Assembly: GCA_009809945.1 (NCBI GenBank)
Contig: WTPW01001150.1
Location: 65,793 to 129,792 of the forward strand
DNA: 64,000 nucleotides
DNA from: Gigaspora margarita
Taxonomy: Eukaryota; Glomeromycota; Glomeromycetes; Diversisporales; Gigasporaceae
Direction: 5' to 3'
Positions 36,627 to 50,976 of this stretch are shown in pieces; the first letter of the stretch is position 1, and the number at the start of each line of letters is the position of its first letter. The translations under genes were made by a program, and so were the position numbers. Below the pieces are notes generated by a model. That model saw nothing but the letters and a program-made list of their open reading frames with translations. It was not told the origin of the DNA and did no database searches.

Positions 36627-36850
36627 ATTTGTAGCCATGGTTCTGTAACCGCATTTTACAAAACTCAAAATTTTACTAGGGTACCCCTGTTGTGCTACGA
36701 ACAAAAAAAATGCTTCTCTCGCGATTTTGTACTAATTTTGACCCAAACCCTAACCTTACACTAACCCTAACTAACTATATTACACCTAAGCTTAGTTATG
36801 GTACTACCCGGTTACAAATATTTATTGTAGTCCATGGCCACAAATATATT
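36627..36850. repeat. Dispersed repeat, uninterrupted copy
   Basis: From tttgtagccatggttctgta through caaaattttactagg and cctaactaactatattacac to the tagtccatggccacaaatat end, this matches 51460-51538 plus 52410-52540. It represents the state before the foldback element at 51540-52407 landed. The ccctaacc words inside are part of the repeat. Confidence 0.7.
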
Positions 36851-37671
36851 ATTTCTTTTATTTAAAATTTTACACTACTTTGTTAATATAAATAAATATC
36901 CAATCAAAAAAATGAATTTCTATCATGCCGGTAGCAGGTAGTGATTGTAAAATCGACTTAGGCGACTAAGGGTGTTCTCAATCATCTAAATTAATAGGTC
37001 GGAGCTCAAATTTTGATTAATGGAAAATAAATTATTCGGTCAAGCTGGTTCATATTATCGCAATGAAAAAAAATAGTCAGATTTATGCAATTTTTCTACA
37101 AATTTGTATCAATCAAATTCGTATATTTTTGTTCTATTGTTGATCTCTTGTCATATAGTAACCAAATCTTGATAATTTTAATACTATTCAAGAGATAATC
37201 ACATCTCATTACTAAATTACAAGATATCAACAATGGATCAATAGAAAAATTGCATAATATCCGCATTTCGCAACATGAATCTCTGGCAACATTACCATAA
37301 AGGATTACTTCAATTAATCGTAGTACTTGTGCATGATCTCTATAACTAGCCAATCATTCTGAGAGAGCTGATTGAGAGCACTCTAAGTCAGTCGATTTTT
37401 TAAAAATTTGACTTAGGGTATCATCAAGTAGCTCCTTCAATGTGATTAGCAAATGGTCGAGATATTTGAGTGGTTAATACGGTTTAATCGAAGAACGAAT
37501 TGTTAAAAATTCATTGTGCGAAATGCGAAATTTAAATTTTAGCCAATCAGAGCAATATGAAAGGAAAAAATTGGCGGTCGCAACTCCAGATTTTTTTTTT
37601 TTGACCCTAAGTGATATTCACGATCAATTTTTTCGGCCAATCAGATCGTTCGGTAAACGCATTGTAAACGA
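36851..37671. other. Interval without a supported gene
   Basis: No recognisable gene or bounded element. The minus-strand frame at 37096-37353 (85 codons) and the plus-strand frame at 37514-37750 show no domain. Confidence 0.4.
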
Positions 37672-37679
37672 ATTGAGAG

Positions 37680-37939
37680 TAAAGATGGGCAAGTTTAGTA
37701 AAGTACTATTATTTATTATTTCCGATTACTTCTTCTCATTTTTTGTGTAATAAGTAATTATAAGTAAAGAATTATGATACAAAACCTGATCAGCAAATTA
37801 TTGAGTTTAAAATTTGCCTTCCAGATTACATTTGTAAAACGTGATAAATAATAATTATTCGTTATAGGAATAATTATGTATGTGTAAATATTGGGGTAAA
37901 AAATAAGGAATTATTACATTATAATCTTGCCCATCCCTA
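37680..37939. mobile_element. hAT-like MITE, 260 bp
   Basis: The ends taaagatgggcaag and, as complement, tagggatgggcaag are flanked by a perfect 8-bp attgagag duplication (37672-37679 and 37940-37947). It is non-coding. Confidence 0.8.
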
Positions 37940-38316
37940 ATTGAGAGAGACACTTGCGAGCGATTCTATGGTTATGTATATAGGAATAGTCGGAAGATTT
38001 AGGAAAACTAGATAAATATTATAATCAGTGTTTAAAATTTGATTTCTTGTTTTCAAGAGAACACTAAAGTTTTTTTAAGAACATTAATATTTAAAAAAAT
38101 TCTCTTATTTGAGAACATTTTGTATAGATAAAATGTTCTCAAAATAATACTATAATTAAATAATTAAATTGGTAAAACTTTTTTACTACTTTAATGATAT
38201 GGATTAGACTTTTAAATAAAGTTATATACAGAACTTTCTGATTTCAATGGTACTGTATTTTAAATACTAAAATTGATCTAGTAGATCATGAAATACACTT
38301 ATTTTAATAGAAAAAC

Positions 38317-39009
38317 TTATTTGTAACAGCCTGTTCAGTGTTTAAAATTGGATTTTAAAATTTTATACGGAATACATTTAATATTTTAATAAAAACTGCG
38401 GAATTAGTGTATCAACTTGCGCATTACATTTTTATTAAATTATATATCTGCGGAAAATTAATTTAATATGCGGAAATAAAATTTTTTTGCCTGAAATATG
38501 TAATAATTTCAAACTTTATAAAACTGATTCCTATCATTTGCTTATACGAAGTCAATGGTAGAACATTGTGATTAGCATGCGTTCCATATTTGACTTTAGC
38601 ATATAGATTCAAATAAATTTTTTAATAAATGCCCGCAGATTTGCCTAATATTAAACCTGCGGAACAAAAAAAATACCTATAATATGCGGAAATTCTGCGG
38701 AACTTTTTTTTTCATATTTGCGGAATCCGCATATATTCTTAAAAAAAAATTGCGGATTAAATTTTTAGTCTGCGCTCCGCAGATTCCGCAGGCCAATTTT
38801 AAACACTGAGCCTGTTACACACTTATTTGTAACAACCATAAGGCCACATTAACATTAAAATAGGATTAGATTAGGGTTAGGTCAAGATTAATACAGAATT
38901 GCGAGAGGATCATTTTTTGTTAGAAGTGCAGTAGGTGTTGTCTTAGTAAAATTTTGAGTTAGAAATAAAGGCTGTTACAAATAAGCGTGTAACAGGCTGT
39001 TACAAATAA
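38317..39009. mobile_element. Middle element with ttatttgtaacagcctgtta ends
   Basis: The left end, with the MITE removed, reads ttatttgtaacagcctgtta then cacacttatttgtaac. The right end is its complement, with one substitution in about 36 bases. No target duplication was confirmed. Confidence 0.65.
38336..38808. mobile_element. hAT MITE, 473 bp, in the terminus of another element
   Basis: 16-bp perfect inverted ends (cagtgtttaaaattgg at 38336-38351 and the complement at 38793-38808) are flanked by a perfect agcctgtt duplication (38328-38335 and 38809-38816). The interior is rich in gcggaa / ttccgc words. Confidence 0.88.
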
Positions 39010-39310
39010 CATTATCCTATTTTAATATTATAACCATTAATTTTGCAAAAAATTAAATAATTATATCTTATGATCAATTTGACCAATTTAAATGTTTTAA
39101 GTACCATTAAAATCAGAAAGCTCTTGTCTATAACTTTATTTAAAAGTCCAAGATAGGTTTATACAATAAAAATATATGCTTATTTAAAAAAATAATATTC
39201 TATATAATATGAGAACATTAAAAATTTTTTGAGAACATTAATACTCTAAATTTAGTTCATTTGAGAACAATTTTTTGAATCTGAATTTTAATAGCGGGAT
39301 GTCGGGAAAA

Positions 39311-39902
39311 TTCGGGATATTTAATTATACTAAAGGCAATCGACTTTGCATAGCCGGGCTAAGCTTCTCAAATTAATTTAGGTCGACTACAAACACTGCA
39401 TGTCGGCAAATATACCGGTGTTGCTATAAGAATCGACCACCAATTAAATCACGCTGATCTAGAAGCATTCAATATGTCTTTTACTTTGGTAAGTTTAGAA
39501 AACAGAGGGCTCCTCACACTCAATAGATCGAGGAAGATTATATTATTTGGTAGTTGAATAAAATGACCAAATGAGTTATCATTTCGATGAAAGAAAAAGA
39601 TAAAGGCAGATTATTATATTTTTTTCAAAGAGTTGTTCTAGTTGGTTAAACTTTTAAATCCTATTTCGCACCATGAATTTTTAGTAAAATCGTTCTAAAG
39701 ATCACTAATTAATCGCAATGATTGAGAAACTTCTCAATTAATGCCAAAATCCACTAAGGGAGCTACTTGAGAACTCCCAAAGTCTGTTAAAAATATGCAC
39801 AATAAAACCAAGATATACATTTCAACACTCGAGAAAAAATGGGAATGGGAATTGTAAAACCGCATACTCAATGATTTACATTTTATAATGTAGTAATAAT
39901 AA
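39311..39902. other. Upstream region of the NDUFA13-like gene
   Basis: A patch at about 39385-39490 is open in one frame and ends at a donor-like ggtaagttt. No domain is recognised and no partner exon is evident, so it is not called. The region probably includes the promoter of the gene starting at 39903. Confidence 0.3.
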
Positions 39903-40391
39903 ATGGATGCAGATAAAACACTACGAACACAAGACCTTCCACGAACTGGTGGATTTCCCTCTGTTCGATATAAAAGAAATTTACCAAAAAAAGGACCTTC
40001 AGGACTTGTTTTATTTACAGTTCTTGGCGCCATTAGCGTTTATGGTTTTTATCGTGTAGGACAAGGAAATTTGGAGAAACGGTAAATAATATGCATTATT
40101 AATCTTTTACCGACAATTTTTTTAAATACATTAATGAAAATAATTTAATACAAGTGAATCTAATTTGTAAATAATAGAGAACTTCGTCGTGAACACCTTT
40201 GGTCGCGTATACATTTAATTCCGTTGCTTACAGCTGAATTGGATCGCGATACGTATCGTCGTAATTGTGCCGCATTAACACGTGAAGCTGAAATAATGAA
40301 AGACGTACCAGGATGGAAAGTAGGCGAAAGTGTTTATAATACTAAGAGATATGTAGGACCAACTCAAATTGTAGTCCCTGAACAAAGTTAA
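39903..40391 (+). CDS. NDUFA13: NADH dehydrogenase (complex I) subunit NDUFA13 / GRIM-19 family
   Basis: Two exons (39903-40081 and 40178-40391, GT-AG intron of 96 bp) give 130 residues, close to the family's roughly 140. Diagnostic parts are the N-terminal GGFPSVRYKRNLPKKGPSG, a single membrane span at about residues 34-51, a charged helix (LRREHLWSRIHLIPLLTAEL) and the conserved IMKDVPGWKVGESVY. The family is an accessory subunit of mitochondrial respiratory complex I, inner-membrane anchored and needed for assembly. No cleavable presequence is evident, as usual for this subunit. The 3' end faces the 3' end of the NSRP1-like gene, 229 bp away. No damage was seen. Confidence 0.95.
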
Positions 40392-40620
40392 TTATTGAAA
40401 GAAACAATATGTTAGTATCATTGTACTATATAAAACAAATAAGACATTTTAGATGATTTTTACAATTAAAAATGAATTAAATTCGATCTTTTTTTTTTTT
40501 TACTAATTACTGTAATTGATTCATTATAGGATCAAAATTTTGATCATTCAAAAAAAAATACTTAAAATAAAACGAACCATTAAAACAATGATACAATCTA
40601 CTAAATTGATGTAAATAAAT

Positions 40621-41972
40621 TTATGACTGAGTCTTTTTTTTTCTAGCTAAATATCTAGCCCTTGCATCAGATATAGCTTGTTCATCATTCTTTCTTGCGA
40701 ATTGTTTTAAAATTTCTTCCTCTCGGGCTTTTTCCTCCGATTCTTTTTTCTCTTGAGTTTCCAAAATTTGTCGTTCCAGTTCTTTACTCTGTCGTTCACG
40801 TCGCCTTATTTCATTACGATGCTTTGAACTATATCTATCCTCATTATCATTTTGATTGTAATAATTTGTCCGTGAATTTATATTATGCGACGATTTTGAT
40901 AGATTAGTTTGTTTTTTGGTAACATTTAAACCTGGTGATAAGAGTTGTCTTTTATCTACTATTTGTTCGTCATCGTTCAATATTACCATTTTACCAGTCG
41001 CCCGTGCTTTATCCGCAAGTTCTTTATCAGTTTTTAAATGTTTATTATCTTCATCAGAATCGTCTGATGCTGAACTGGAACGTGTGCGTTTTTCTGTTTT
41101 TTTAGATGATAATGCCGAACGACTCGCTTCAATGGCTGCAGCCTTTGCTGAACTAGTTTGATCCAATAAATTTCGATAAAAATTGGCCATATTTTTCCCT
41201 CCCGCTCCATCGTTTTTTTCTAAGTATGATAAATTGGCAAATCAGCTACTTATTACAAAAATTGACTTAAATATAATATAGTTTAACTATACCTCTCTGT
41301 TTTTCTTCTTCTTCAGCTTTTCTCAATTCCTCCTGTTGTGCCTTATATCTATTATTTTCAAAAAAATAAATTAATATATTTTTAAAATGTTTAAGCAAGG
41401 TTTAAATATATAAAAAAGACTTACGCTGATGTGACGAAAGTTTCTTTATCATCAAATTCATCACCTTCAGCCTCTCGTTCTTTTTGAATTTTACGTTCTT
41501 GGGCACGAATATAATCTCGTTGTCGAGTTTCTGCAGCTTTTAATATTTCTTCAACATATTTAGGCTATAAGAGTAATATTATTAATTCTTCGAATTATAT
41601 AATATCAAAATATAACGTACAAAGCAAAGAAAAAAGGGATCATACCTTTTTGACGCTACCATCGTTCTTCCCCTTAAGCTCTTCCTTTCTTTTTCGTTCA
41701 ACACTTTTCATATCATCATATACTTCATCATATGCGAACACGGTAGGATCTTCTTCTAAAGCTTCTTTATACTTTTCTTGAACTGACTGATTTATTTTGG
41801 AAGATAATAATTGTTGATTAACAGTTTTGGTGTAGTAGTTTTTATCAGAGCCAGTATCAAGGCTAGAATCTTCATTATTGTCCTCTTCTGTGAAAACTGA
41901 AATTCTTTTTATGGGTGTTTTTTTAGATCCGCCTAAATTAAGGCCGTATTTTAAAGGTTGTTTTTGTGCCAT
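40621..41972 (-). CDS. NSRP1: Nuclear speckle splicing regulatory protein 1 (NSRP1/CCDC55) family
   Basis: Four exons on the minus strand (41972-41646, 41564-41425, 41348-41293 and 41219-40621), all GT-AG, encode 373 residues. The conserved N-terminal domain spans about residues 55-200. It includes ALEEDPTVFAYDEVYDDMK, KYVEEILKAAETRQRDY, a highly charged AQERKIQKEREAEG helix, EFDDKETFVTSAYKAQQEEL and MANFYRNLLDQ. The rest is low-complexity and charged (Ser/Asp/Arg/Lys), ending in a coiled-coil-like ERQSKELERQILE segment. The family is nuclear and influences alternative splice-site choice. The domain order is complete. The start is the first ATG of a frame matching the family N-terminus (QPLKYGLNLGGSKK). 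It is divergent from the DIB1 gene, with about 0.7 kb between starts. Confidence 0.93.
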
Positions 41973-42679
41973 TTGGTCGACGATTTTTAAAATTTGTATA
42001 TAATGTATATACCGATCAGGGGATAATGTGTCACGCCCTTAGGAAAATGTATTAAAAACTTCAGATTACGAATTTTCTTAGTGTGGTTAACAAAAATGTA
42101 AGCTTTTAGCCTTTTATTTTAGTTAATTGGCGAAATTGCAATTTGTAGCACGACTGGGTTTTAAAAGAATCTCGAATTAAAATGAAATTAAAAGAACGTT
42201 GTAGAATTCTACCAAAGTTTCCTAATTTTTTTAAATAGTCCTGATCAATGTCGGGCAATTGAACCAACTTTATTTCACTGGACCTATAATAAACACTTAA
42301 TTGGAACGTGCTTGACCTATCTATAAGGTCCAACACTCGTCCTGGTTCAATTAAAATAGTAAGCACAACAGAATCAACTCAAATATTTACTAAGATAATC
42401 TTTAAATATAATTTTTCAAAGACGATATGAAAGCTTTAGCAAGAACTTGTTTGCAATGTATTGTATCGTTCGTTCGCCAACCCATAACGATATGCATAAA
42501 AATAGTCACGCCTGTGTCATTTAAGAAACTGCACCATTCCAAAAACTTCTTGTATCTACATACACATAACACGCATATTTATCTATACCTAATATATAAA
42601 ATAAACAATATCGTCCTTATAATATTTAAATTATATCGATAAAAGTTCCCCGAGAAAAAAAAAAAAAGGTTAAATAAAA
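41973..42679. promoter_or_regulatory. Shared upstream region of the NSRP1-like and DIB1-like genes
   Basis: The 707-bp divergent intergenic region probably holds both promoters. It contains short frames (42106-42366 minus, 42427-42642 plus) with no recognisable domain. An oligo-A run lies just before the DIB1 start. Confidence 0.4.
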
Positions 42680-43520
42680 ATGTCGTATTTTCTTCCTCAT
42701 TTAACCAATGGTCAGTATTTATTTCAACGGTATTGTGGTTCAAACGATTTATTTATGACTTTTTCTCAATGATACAAAATATACATAGGATGGCAAGTTG
42801 ATCAAGCAATCTTATCAGAAGAGGATCGGGTAGTTGTTATTAGATTTGGACACGATTGGGTGAGATTTCCTGAAGTTTCTTTGCTGCCTCATTTTGTTTA
42901 GCAATCCTTATAATGACAAGGAAATATTTTTTTACACAATTTTATAGGATCCAACATGCATGAAAATGGACGAGACTTTATATGGAATAGCAGAAAAAGT
43001 AAAAAATTTTGCCGTCATTTATTTGGTAAGTAGTAGTTGTAACTCGTGTATTTGCTTATTTTTATTTTACGATTAAAATTTTTATACATGCTTTATTATC
43101 AGGTTGATATTACGGAAGTTCCAGACTTTAATAAAGTATGTTAAATAGTTATTTTAACTAATTAATTCACAAGTTTTAAATGAATGATCCGTTTATATAA
43201 TTCACTTTCTTAAATTTTATAATAGATGTATGAACTTTACGATCCTTGTACTGTAATGTTTTTCTTTCGAAATAAACACATTATGATCGATCTAGGAACG
43301 GGTAATAATAATAAAATTAATTGGGTTAGTAATAAATATTTATATATATTAATATTATAAAAAATTAAATGTTAGTTAATCTATATCTTTTAACTTTTTT
43401 TAGGCATTAGAAGATAAACAAGAACTTATTGATATTATAGAGACTGTTTATCGGGGTGCGCGAAAGGGAAGAGGTTTGGTGGTTTCACCGAAAGATTACT
43501 CTACAAAATACAAATATTGA
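42680..43520 (+). CDS. DIB1: U5 snRNP thioredoxin-like protein DIB1 / TXNL4A (15 kDa)
   Basis: Six exons join in frame: 42680-42710, 42789-42859, 42948-43025, 43103-43135, 43226-43324 and 43404-43520. All introns are GT-AG and 77-90 bp. The product is 142 residues, the usual length of this extremely conserved family. Diagnostic segments are MSYFLPHLTNGWQVDQAI, VVVIRFGHDWDPTCMKMDE (thioredoxin-fold position without the redox CxxC), FAVIYLVDITEVPDFN, CTVMFFFRNKHIMIDLGTGN and the C-terminal RGLVVSPKDYSTKY. It is a component of the U4/U6.U5 tri-snRNP in the nucleus, essential for pre-mRNA splicing in yeasts. The first exon encodes only ten residues plus one base, so the start is fixed by the conserved N-terminus. 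Intact. Confidence 0.97.
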
Positions 43521-44147
43521 TTTACTTACGAATACACTAGTTTAATTAATGTATAAACCATATGGTTAACTTGTACCTGCACAATTATAAAAATAATACT
43601 GTAATTTGGAATGTGTAAAAGAGTAAAGTTTTATATGCAAGGATGAGAATATAGATTTATAATATATTTTTAATTATCGAAAATTGTTTTCGTCTTTAAT
43701 GGGACATAACTAACAAAGATCAAAGATAAAAAATTACTCGCCGAAAATACGATTACCATTGTTGACCAAAAGAACCTTTTTCGAAATGAATTAATATTCT
43801 ATAAAATAAGCGGTATGTATTATTCTAACACGAATTTGTTATAAGGCTCGCAAAAGAAATTTTCAAAAATCCGGTGCCTACATAGACAAACACAAGTAAG
43901 GAAACGATAATCCAGGTATTTTCTTTTAGGGTTCTGCAAGTGTCGGACACAATATCATGCCGGCTCTTGTAAAACCCTAGTTTTTTTATATGCTGTTTAT
44001 CATTTTTAGATTAAATTTTAACTTGTAAAAGTTCTAAACAATATTAAGACAGTGAAAAAAAAACAAATAAAAAGTCTGGATATTTTTTAGGATAATAGTG
44101 CTCCAATAACTTTTTAATGATCATCAATTGTTAAAAAGAATATGGAT
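43521..44147. other. Convergent intergenic region, DIB1 and RBBP4 3' ends
   Basis: 627 bp between two stop codons facing each other. It should contain both polyadenylation regions. No other gene is visible. Confidence 0.5.
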
Positions 44148-46296
<2,149 letters not shown>

Positions 46297-47589
46297 CGAA
46301 AAAAAGATAAAAGAAAAATCTATAATTAAAGACGCGAAACGTCGAAGAATGCTCTGTCACGACATTTAAAAGTCTCTCATATTAGTCACACAATTGAAGT
46401 GGGCACGTGATATCCTTACCAGAATTCGAATAAAATTCGGTCAGAATTAAGCAATTTTACTTAAAATGGGCCTGGGAGTTTAGACGTCTTTTTTTTTTTT
46501 TTGTTTCTATCTCTATGATGCCAAAATTTATATGTTTCTCTGAGCAGAAATCATTCGTGGCCCACAGATTTGATACTATCAATTGTAAGTTGGTATCTTT
46601 TCTTTAATGTGCAAATAATATTTTCGTTGGTATCTCCAGTATTCCGAGATTTGCCGTGTAAACCAATTGGTGTATGAAGATATGCAAGAGTGTCACACAA
46701 ATGAATCACCCCAACACGACAAAACTATTTCGCTAGAAACTTACATTTGTAAAGAGATTCATAGGTGTTTGTCCCATTCGCTGAGCCATTGACTTATATA
46801 TTTAATACAAAAGGTAAATAAGGAAGTGAGAAGTTTTATTTTGAGCTTGAGATCGGGGTTTAAAAGGTGGTGTAAAATATGCTATCAAAGCTCGTTGTGG
46901 TGAACTCTAAGGAGACTGATCTTGTTAGCTTTTAGATTCGTTATTGTTGACAAGAGATATTTCCATGAATAGATATTTAAAGTTTTTACTTTACAACTCC
47001 GAGACACTATAAAGAGCTTTGAGTAGGGGAATTATTAATATTAAGCGCGTTGGGTATCAACTATTTTGAGTTCACTTATTACCAAATTTGTTCTTCAAAT
47101 TTAATTAGAAACAAACTAAGCGCTATGAATTTATTAATGTAAAATCACAAATTGTACATTCTTGTTATTAATAAAATAGAGGGTATCACTAATTTCATTT
47201 ACAATTTCATAATATAATTATTATTTTTTTTTTTTTTTACAATTTCTTTATGCGATCTTAGAAATCCGATTTATCCGATTTTTATCCGCACATACTAATG
47301 GTTTTTTTTTTTTTTTTTTATTTTTATTTTTACTTTTTCTTTGAAATCTTTATTATAAAAGCGCACAAAATCTTATTCGTTGCTCAAACTCCAAACCACC
47401 AATTTTGTCAATTTAATAGAGATAAGGTATGATAACTGATTACTAATCTTGATTAGTACTATATAAATAGATTGAAATTAGATGGTTTCTTATGTAATTT
47501 TACTAACCTTTAACTTACTTTCTGGGGTTTGATTATCTTTTTATGATACATTCGCTTTTTTAACACATATAGCCAAAGATATAATAGAA
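46297..47589. promoter_or_regulatory. Divergent upstream region of the RBBP4-like and KDM5-like genes
   Basis: 1.29 kb between the two start codons. It includes a CACGTG word (near 46396), oligo-T tracts (46491-46502, 47227-47239 and 47301-47319) and no transposon that I can bound. It probably contains both promoters. Shared regulation is inference. Confidence 0.4.
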
Positions 47590-50500
47590 ATGAGCAACAA
47601 ACACCCGTATAATACTCGGATGACATCTCAATCCAATTCAAAGATGATGAATAATGTTCCTGTTTCAACACATGAAATGATATCAGTAGCGAGAAAAGAA
47701 GAAATTCCCTCTAACAAACACCAGAATCCTTCTCGTTCACAAGGAATGTCATCAGAGCCACAACGTATGAGCGCAAAGATTAAATCTAATTCTCGTACAA
47801 AAGGGAAACAATCTACGAATCAGTCAAATTCTGTACAGCCTATTGATTTCTCTACTATAAGGACAACATATCCTCATCAAGATGAAGTTAAATCTAAGCG
47901 TTTGTATAACCTTCCTGAGGGTAAGACATTTTACCCTACATGGACTGAATTTCAAGATCCATATGAATATATTGCTAGTATAACTCAAGAAGGGTCGCGC
48001 TATGGTATTATAAAGATCATTCCTCCGGAAGGATGGAACCCTAATTTTTCGTTGGAGACCACTGTAAAGTTATCACGTTTGAATTTTTATGATTTTATTA
48101 AATTTGAAATTGCCGTTATTAAATTATACTTTATTATGAATATAGCGATTCCGGTTTAAAACTAGGAAACAAAAGGTTAATACTATGGAGGGAGAAACTA
48201 GAGCCAAATTAAATTACATCGACCAATTGCAGTTGTTCCACGCACAACAGGGACGTCCTTTTTCAAGATTACCTCAATTAGATAAAGCACCTATAGATTT
48301 ACACAAACTCGCGAGAGCCGTAGCTGATCGTGGTGGTCCTCATGAGGTTATTTTTAATTTAATTGAGTGTTAATCATAAATTTCCAAAAACTGATTTGTT
48401 TAATTTTCCATTAGGTATCTAAAAATAAGCAATGGGCTGAAGTTGCCCGTGAGATCAAAGAAGGCGGATACTCGCAAACTTGTACTTCGGCATCTAAAAC
48501 TATTAAAGAGCGCTATTTTGATTTTATTGATCCATACGAAAAGTATATAGCTGAAGCAAAACGGGAGTGCAAACTAGGCAAGCTTGACATTAAAGTTGAT
48601 CTTGCAAAGCCTGAAGACGTATGTGGAAAATGCGGGAAAGTGACAGAGGGCAATGAAGATGTATTGCAGTGTGATGGAGAATGCGAAAAACCATATCACA
48701 TAGATTGCCTTAATATTAAAAAAGAGAACCTTAACCCTGATGCACAATGGCACTGTCCAATGTGCCTTTTTTTAACTGGTACTGATTACGGTTTCGAGCC
48801 TGGTGAAGGATTCACTTTAAGAGATTTGCAACAGACCGCTGATTCCTTTCGCCAGCGTTATCTTAAAAATCATCCTGTACCTCCTGGAGTATCAATGGAG
48901 GATCATATTGAATCTGAATTCTGGCGACTTGCGCATTCGATGGACGATAATACAGAAGTTTTTTATGGTGCCGATATCAATTCAACAGATTATGGCAGGT
49001 AGTTAATAATGTTCGCTTTATTTATTTAGTATTTTTAGTATTTTTTTTTTTTATTTATTTTATTTTAATTTATTTTCTATTGATTTTTTTTTTTTTTTGA
49101 CTTTATAGTGGTTTTCCTTGCAGTGAACGTGATCGAGATGATCCATACAATAGAGATCCTTGGAATCTTCGGAATCTTCCTAGACTAACTGGTTCATTGC
49201 TTCATGACATCACTCCAGCCATTCCTGGAATGATGTTGCCTTGGGTGTATGTAGGAATGATTTTCTCGGCATTTTGTTGGCACGTTGAAGATCATTATAC
49301 CTATAGCATAAATTATATGCATTGGGGTGAGACAAAGACTTGGTACGGAATTTCGGCCTCATTTGCCTCAAAATTTGAAGCAGCCGCGAAAAAACTCTTG
49401 CCAGAATTATTTCAGCACCAGCCAGACCTATTGACACAACTGACAACAATTCTAAATCCAGAAAAGTTGGTTCAAGAAGGAGTTGAAGTTTTTGCTATTG
49501 ATCAACGACCAAATCAGTTTGTAATAACATTTCCACAGGCATATCATGCGGGCTTTAATCATGGGGCAAGTTTAAATCTTTTTGTAATAAAAAGTCGTTT
49601 TCTTAATAATCTAATTATATTGTTAATATAATTCCAGTTAAATTGCAATGAGGCCGTCAACTTTGCATTACCAGATTGGATTAAATTCGGATGTGAGTCA
49701 ATAAAATTTTACAAAGAAATAAAACGACATCAAGTATTTTCACATGAACGCCTATTATTAGCGATTGGACTTAAAAATTTAAATAATTATAAAGTTGTCA
49801 AATGGTTAGTAAATTTTACATTTAGGATAATCATCAAACCTTTATATTGAAAATTCAAGTACCCTTACATGGTTTGGTTATTCAATTGTAAGAAAAATTG
49901 TCTTTTTCTATCAAAGGCTTAAAGATCCGTTAAGTGAAATGTGCACAAAAGAACTGAAACTTCGGGCTGAAGTAATTCAACAATTATCCTTATCCCCTCC
50001 AATACACGACATTACCGAGCCAAAAGACTCCGAAATGGTGTGCTCCTATTGTAATGGATTTAGTTATTTTTCTGCATTGAAATTTAAATGCACAGATCAA
50101 ATTCTATGCATCGAACATGCGGATTACGCACAAGGAATGTGCAATTGCGGTGAAGAAAACGAAAAGAAATATTGTTATTTTATTCAAGTACGTATAAGGG
50201 ATTTTCATTTGAAAAGTTTAATGGACACTATGGAATATACGGCCTTTCAAACGCAACAAGACGTTGAATATATGGCCACGTATCTTGAAGAATCGACAAC
50301 GTTATCAATTAAAGTATTGGAAGACATATATACAAGAGTCAAAGAATGTGGATATGACTTCGAATTAAGTGAATTGGGCCATTTTATTGAACAATCACAA
50401 ATCTGGTTTCGAAAGTTATTTGAGTTGTGTTTTGAGGTTGCTCAAAATATTTGGCCTTCTACTTACCGTAACACACTTATTAATAATTTTGATGTCGGCG

Positions 50501-50976
50501 ACTTTCTTTGCAAGTGGGAAAAGAGAGCGAGGGGTTTCCACTCTACAACCGACATTCCTCCGCTCAATCAAAAACATTATTGTTTTTGTCGACGACCAGA
50601 CAACTTTAAGACTATGATAGAATGCGATAAATGCCACGAATGGTATCACTGTGAATGCATTGGCATGAGTGACGAAGAAGCGAATTCTCTTGATACATGG
50701 ACATGTTCTATGTGTCATTATGATAAAAATCATCTTTCAAAAAAGATACGAAAATCTATGAATAAATTTGAAAAACTTTTAAAAGCCACTACAGTATTTC
50801 CGTTTTCACCAAGACATTCAGAACAATTCGTCAAGATAATTCAAATCATCAAATCACTTTCAGGACCCGACCTGTTTCACATCCGACGCGAGATTGGTCT
50901 TGGTTTGGCCATTCCTATAGATGGAATAGAAACGAAGGTGGGCATTGATACAGATGTAATTATGACGGATAATTAA
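47590..50976 (+). CDS. KDM5/JARID1-type histone H3K4 demethylase (JmjN-ARID-PHD-JmjC-C5HC2-PHD)
   Basis: Six exons (47590-48063, 48146-48346, 48415-48998, 49109-49565, 49638-49804 and 49917-50976) give 980 residues. Domain order: JmjN about 113-157 (FYPTWTEFQDP, IIPPEGWNP), ARID about 175-268, PHD1 295-342 with all eight ligands (C295, C298, C311, C315, H320, C323, C339, C342), JmjC about 445-600, C5HC2 zinc finger about 670-705, a PLU-1-like helical segment, and a second PHD 850-894. The Fe(II) ligands H478, E480 and H566 and the 2-oxoglutarate lysine K496 are intact, so it should be active. This order is diagnostic of KDM5, which removes H3K4me2/3 in the nucleus. It is shorter than animal KDM5 proteins because the region after the second PHD is brief. 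Intron 4 is GC-AG (GGG|gcaagt). Confidence 0.96.

Larger units (their letters stand above)
38027..39310. mobile_element. Outer foldback element carrying two nested insertions
   Basis: Arms at about 38085-38270 and 39045-39230 are complementary (gagaacatt words, tataactttatttaaaagtc, aatggtactg). Between them sit the element at 38317-39009 and, inside that, the hAT MITE at 38336-38808. Outer termini are approximate. Confidence 0.5.

Noticed and set aside
39385..39490. Coding exon upstream of NDUFA13 ending at ggtaagttt
   Set aside because: Open in one frame but with no identifiable acceptor, partner exon or domain.
42106..42642. Small genes between NSRP1 and DIB1 (86 and 71 codons)
   Set aside because: They lie in the divergent promoter region, overlap no conserved family and lack splice-consistent partners.
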